NCBI GenBank assembly: GCA_905250885.1
Contig: CAJNOQ010000063.1
Location: forward strand, 21,455-85,454
From: Didymodactylos carnosus
Taxonomy: Eukaryota > Rotifera > Eurotatoria > Philodinida > Philodinidae
Reading direction: 5' to 3'
DNA length: 64,000 bases
Shown here: positions 60,385 through 64,000 of the stretch, one piece after another
How positions within the stretch are numbered: position 1 is the first letter of the stretch
Layout of the letters: the number at the start of each line of letters is the position of its first letter
Notes under the pieces: generated by a model
Seen by the model: only the letters and a program-made list of their open reading frames with translations
Databases searched by the model: none
What the model was told of the DNA's origin: nothing
Translations under genes and position numbers: made by a program

Positions 60385-63300
60385 TTATACATAATATTTA
60401 TTATGTTTTTTTGTCCTTTAGTTGTAGCATTGTTTATGTGTCTGCTTTGCAAAAGCGTGTCTTTCTATCAAAAGCAATACTTGCCACGTTTGTGAATAAA
60501 TATGCCTGTTTGATAGTACTTAACGAGAATGAATCACCAAAGAAATCTCGGAATAGTTCAATGAGTTTTTGTTTTGAGAAATTACACCGTCTAATATTAG
60601 CCTTCTCGATTCATCGATCATTCAATTAACGTGCATTTCTTAGACTATGATTGATCGAGATTCTTTTTTGCTCCTAGATAATTAAAAGATTGACTGGATT
60701 TGAATGAGACTTGTAATGTGTTCATACAGTTTATTCATTTATGTAAAACTCGTTTTGCTTACTTTTCAGTCATGATCTGCTCTCCGTTATTATTTCGTTA
60801 CAGTTTCTTACTTACGCATCAAAGTAACAGTGTAAGAAACAAATTTTTATGCATAAGTTGTCTTTCTCGACACTTAGTCATACTTTTATTCTTGTTATTA
60901 TTTTGATGAAATACATTCTCCTCTCCCCGTCTGTTTGCATTTCTCTAACTCACATGTATGTATTTATTCGACTTGATATAATTTTTGTTTTATTATAAAA
61001 ATTCTCATATTATTGTTTCTTATTCATTCATTCATTCAACCATTGTTGCACATTTAAAGTTATGTTAGATAAATTAAATGCCCGAGCTCGTTTTGTAAAA
61101 TTCTACCTCTTACTCTTTGTGTCCCGGTAATAACGTTATTTTGTGCTTTTTTTGTTTGTCTCCTTCACGATGACTTTTGAATATAATCAACATAACGTGC
61201 GTCCAATCGTCTATATTTAAGCCTTTATTTCAATTTATACGTTTGGTTTTTTTTTCTCTTTGTAATCTCTTTTTGTGTATTTAGAAGTTTTTGTTAAGAA
61301 ATTAAAAATCCCGTAGAAATTTATCTTTTGGCTATCGATTTTTCATTTTTGTAAAAATCGACTGTTTGTTCGTTCGTTTTTATTTATACCTATCGTATGT
61401 ACGTACGTATGTAGCATTTCTTACTTCTATCTATTTATAAGATGTATCTTACATGTCTATATCGATTTTTTTTTGTGTAATTCTTACTTTCATTTTTTTT
61501 TCTGAGAAACTACATTTGAAGTAAAAATACAAATCTTTTTTTTTTAATCATGTATAAATTTTATAGACAAATCGTAGAATATTTTGTGGTTTGAGGCGCA
61601 CAGATTACATATTGTATAATGCATAATACATCAAAAGCTGTATATTTTAAGCTGATTGGAGTACTTATCATTGCCAATAATCATCGTCTTACAAATGTGC
61701 TCACCCTATCAAGAATAAGTAATTTCTTTTCTATCGATTGTGTCAAACTTGATGTAACAGAATATTTTTACTGAGAAATTTTAAACTATATAATGATTGT
61801 AAACAACATAATGGGACTTATTAATCATGCATAAATGAGACCATTTTATACCTCGTAGCAATGTTTATGTTTAAAGAAAAGTGAATTACTTAGTGAAAAC
61901 GTATTTTAGAAATACAAATGATTTTTGAAATATGAAATATGTATATCTTACGTTCATGGTAAATGAGTTGGAATCACTTGAAAATTTAGTGGTTTCACAG
62001 TTTCATCTTCTATACATAATATTGAAATCTAGAGAAAAAACTGTATATATTTTCAACGATACTGTATCCATTTTTTATCCATCATCGTTCACGTTAAATT
62101 TATTGTGTTTGATTTTAAGTGAATTATGCATATTTTATCCTTTCAGCCATTGTGCCTATCACCAAACTTTTCTACAGTACATACACGATAGATGGGACTT
62201 CATTTTTTTATCATATGTTTATGCGGTTCAATTTTGTTGCATACTAAGAAAAAGTACATAACTCTCTATCTTCATTCTTTCAAATATTATTTAAAACATC
62301 CATTATTATTCGTTTTTGAAATGAATAATCAATCATTAATCATCTGGAACAATTTGAAATTTATTCCTTAAGGTCATATAAAAAAAGAAAATTAGAAATT
62401 TGTCTGTTGATCAATATCGAATACCTTTTAGACATTCATGAAATACATACTCTATTTTATTATTTTTTCTCCTCATATGTTTAAATTGTACATTCTCTTG
62501 TTGAAAACTGAATTAAACATCTTTTTAATCTAATTAGAATTAAAACATAACAACAGATGCATTATCTAAGTAACAAGAAAATATAATCATTCACATCTAC
62601 AGAAGACATGATGTTCCAACATTTACCGCTTTAAAAAATAGAGTTTTAAATAGAGATATCGTATATAGAAGAAAAAGTATTGATGATTCTTTTTACGTTG
62701 TACTTCAATGAATAAACAAAAACACTTTCTTATTTGAAATCATGTAATTAAAATAAAAACAAAAAAAAAACACATCATATTGAACGGATTTGATGTTTAT
62801 CTCATACCACCGATTTGTTTTTGTTTTTTATGTTTTTGTATAAACGTATCCTCTCATGTTTGTGATCAATCGATAATGAACCAGAAAGAGTCGTATGAGA
62901 AGACTTTAATTGATCAAAAATTAAGGAACATTTTAATTGAGTTAATTATTCATATTTTTTAACAGTAGCCATTCCTTTCATATTCATCTGAATTTCTTCT
63001 CCTTACTTAAAATTGTTATGTAAAATTCAAAAACATATTTTGATGGTGAAAAATGTTAATTTTGTCTATATAACTGCGTATGTATCAATTGATTCTAATA
63101 GTTCAAATGAAGATTCTCTAGACAATGTTTAATGGAGCATCAGATCTCTCTTTCTAAAATTATCTGCATCTCTATTGTTTGATGAATAAGATGATTAATA
63201 AATTTTTATTCTTAACTGTCGGCACACAACAGCTGCAATTGATTTCTTACTGTTTCACTTTTAAAAACAAACTGGCACATCTAAGACACAAGAAGCTTAT

Positions 63301-64000
63301 TTTATTTTATTTTTTTTACTGCCAGACACACGCACACATCATCTATAGACAAAGCCTAAAAAGTGGACATTTCTCAACACAATCAACATGATATGACTTT
63401 TTATTCTTTTCTTTTCGATTAGTATATAAAACAATTTAAACGAAACATTTTCCAAGGATTAGACCCCCTGAAGATTATGTGTATTGAATGCCGCAGATGG
63501 TATTGACACTATGTTGTCGACTTGACTAGAAATTGTCACGAACGTCATTTAGAAGGCTGATATTATATTTTTATAGTAAAAATAATGATAATTATAGACT
63601 TGTTTTTAAATCTACCGATTAAAATTAAATTCTCGTAAATGATGATGATATACACATTTACAGATGACATATGTTTTGTATATAGATATCATATTATTGT
63701 TGATAAAAATATTTGAAAATTTTTTTTTTTTTATTTTATTTTTTTTAATTAAAAGTGTTCATTTTTTTTAATTCCCAAAAGAGTGAAATGAAGTAGAGAA
63801 ATAAATGTATCGAATTTAGTATGAGACATAAGTATTTTAAATTGACAGAGTGTATGTGAACAACACAACGAGTTCGTCAATTAGAAAAATTATCGTTAAC
63901 ACATTTATATACGAATAAAAATTGTATATCTCAACAAAGTAAAGTATACCATTTTTCCAAGTTGATTCAATGTAATGGGAAAAATAATTCAATTTAATAT
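60385..64000. other. 3' flank of KDM4, no gene recognised
   Basis: About 3.6 kb, strongly T/A-rich. The first few hundred bases are probably the KDM4 3' UTR. Open frames at 61932-62261, 62780-62962 and 63179-63391 show no conserved motifs and are rich in Phe/Leu/Ile/Ser from T-rich sequence. The window ends inside this region, so a gene may start beyond it. Confidence 0.5.

Noticed and set aside
61932-63391. Small hydrophobic proteins downstream of KDM4
   Set aside because: Composition follows the T-rich DNA, and no splice or family evidence was found.

Overview
The window is nuclear DNA of a small-genome animal. It is AT-rich, and thirteen recognisable metazoan protein genes are cut by many short GT-AG introns, mostly about 50-150 nt. 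There are no operons, rRNA genes, recognisable tRNAs or CRISPR arrays. Gene style (very short introns, Asn/Gln/Ser-rich tails, weak polypyrimidine acceptors, several genes whose start codon directly follows a splice-acceptor-like TTTTAG) suits a rotifer, most likely a bdelloid of the Rotaria/Didymodactylos type with roomy intergenic DNA. The species call is an inference, not proven by any single marker.

Layout: 1-2147 no gene, a few repeat scraps. 2148-2953 (+) two-segment CD225/dispanin-like membrane protein. 3882-6611 (-) MYORG-type family 31 glycosidase. 6612-11888 a repeat-rich gap with three terminal-inverted-repeat elements, two with perfect 8-bp target duplications. 11889-14057 (-) GSK3 kinase. 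15028-15765 (-) Mediator subunit MED8. 16786-18365 (-) FAM221A-like. 20514-21224 (+) NDUFAF4-like complex I assembly factor. 21567-24523 (-) ANKUB1-like protein. 24524-30366 a gene desert full of decayed inverted repeats. 30367-34931 (+) GABA-B-type class C receptor in 17 exons. 34932-38519 a degenerate stretch with a repeat-cored element and possible retroelement remains. 38520-40478 (+) OTUD3-like deubiquitinase. 41822-42723 (+) PPCS. 44611-46937 (-) GTP-type succinyl-CoA ligase beta subunit. 47158-49050 two opposed LINE tail relics. 49088-53633 (+) CHFR ubiquitin ligase with a 1.3-kb foldback element in intron 1. 53634-56759 gap with one short inverted-repeat element. 56760-60384 (+) KDM4 histone demethylase. 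60385-64000 no gene recognised.

The genes are housekeeping and signalling functions without an obvious shared pathway: mitochondrial metabolism (SUCLG2, NDUFAF4), CoA synthesis (PPCS), chromatin and transcription (KDM4, MED8), ubiquitin (OTUD3, CHFR), kinase and receptor signalling (GSK3, GABA-B). The most interesting signals are non-genic: a dense population of foldback/hAT-like non-autonomous elements, acceptor-like sites abutting start codons that may be spliced-leader sites, and two stop-free, multiple-of-three introns inside conserved proteins. I found no convincing wholly new gene system.
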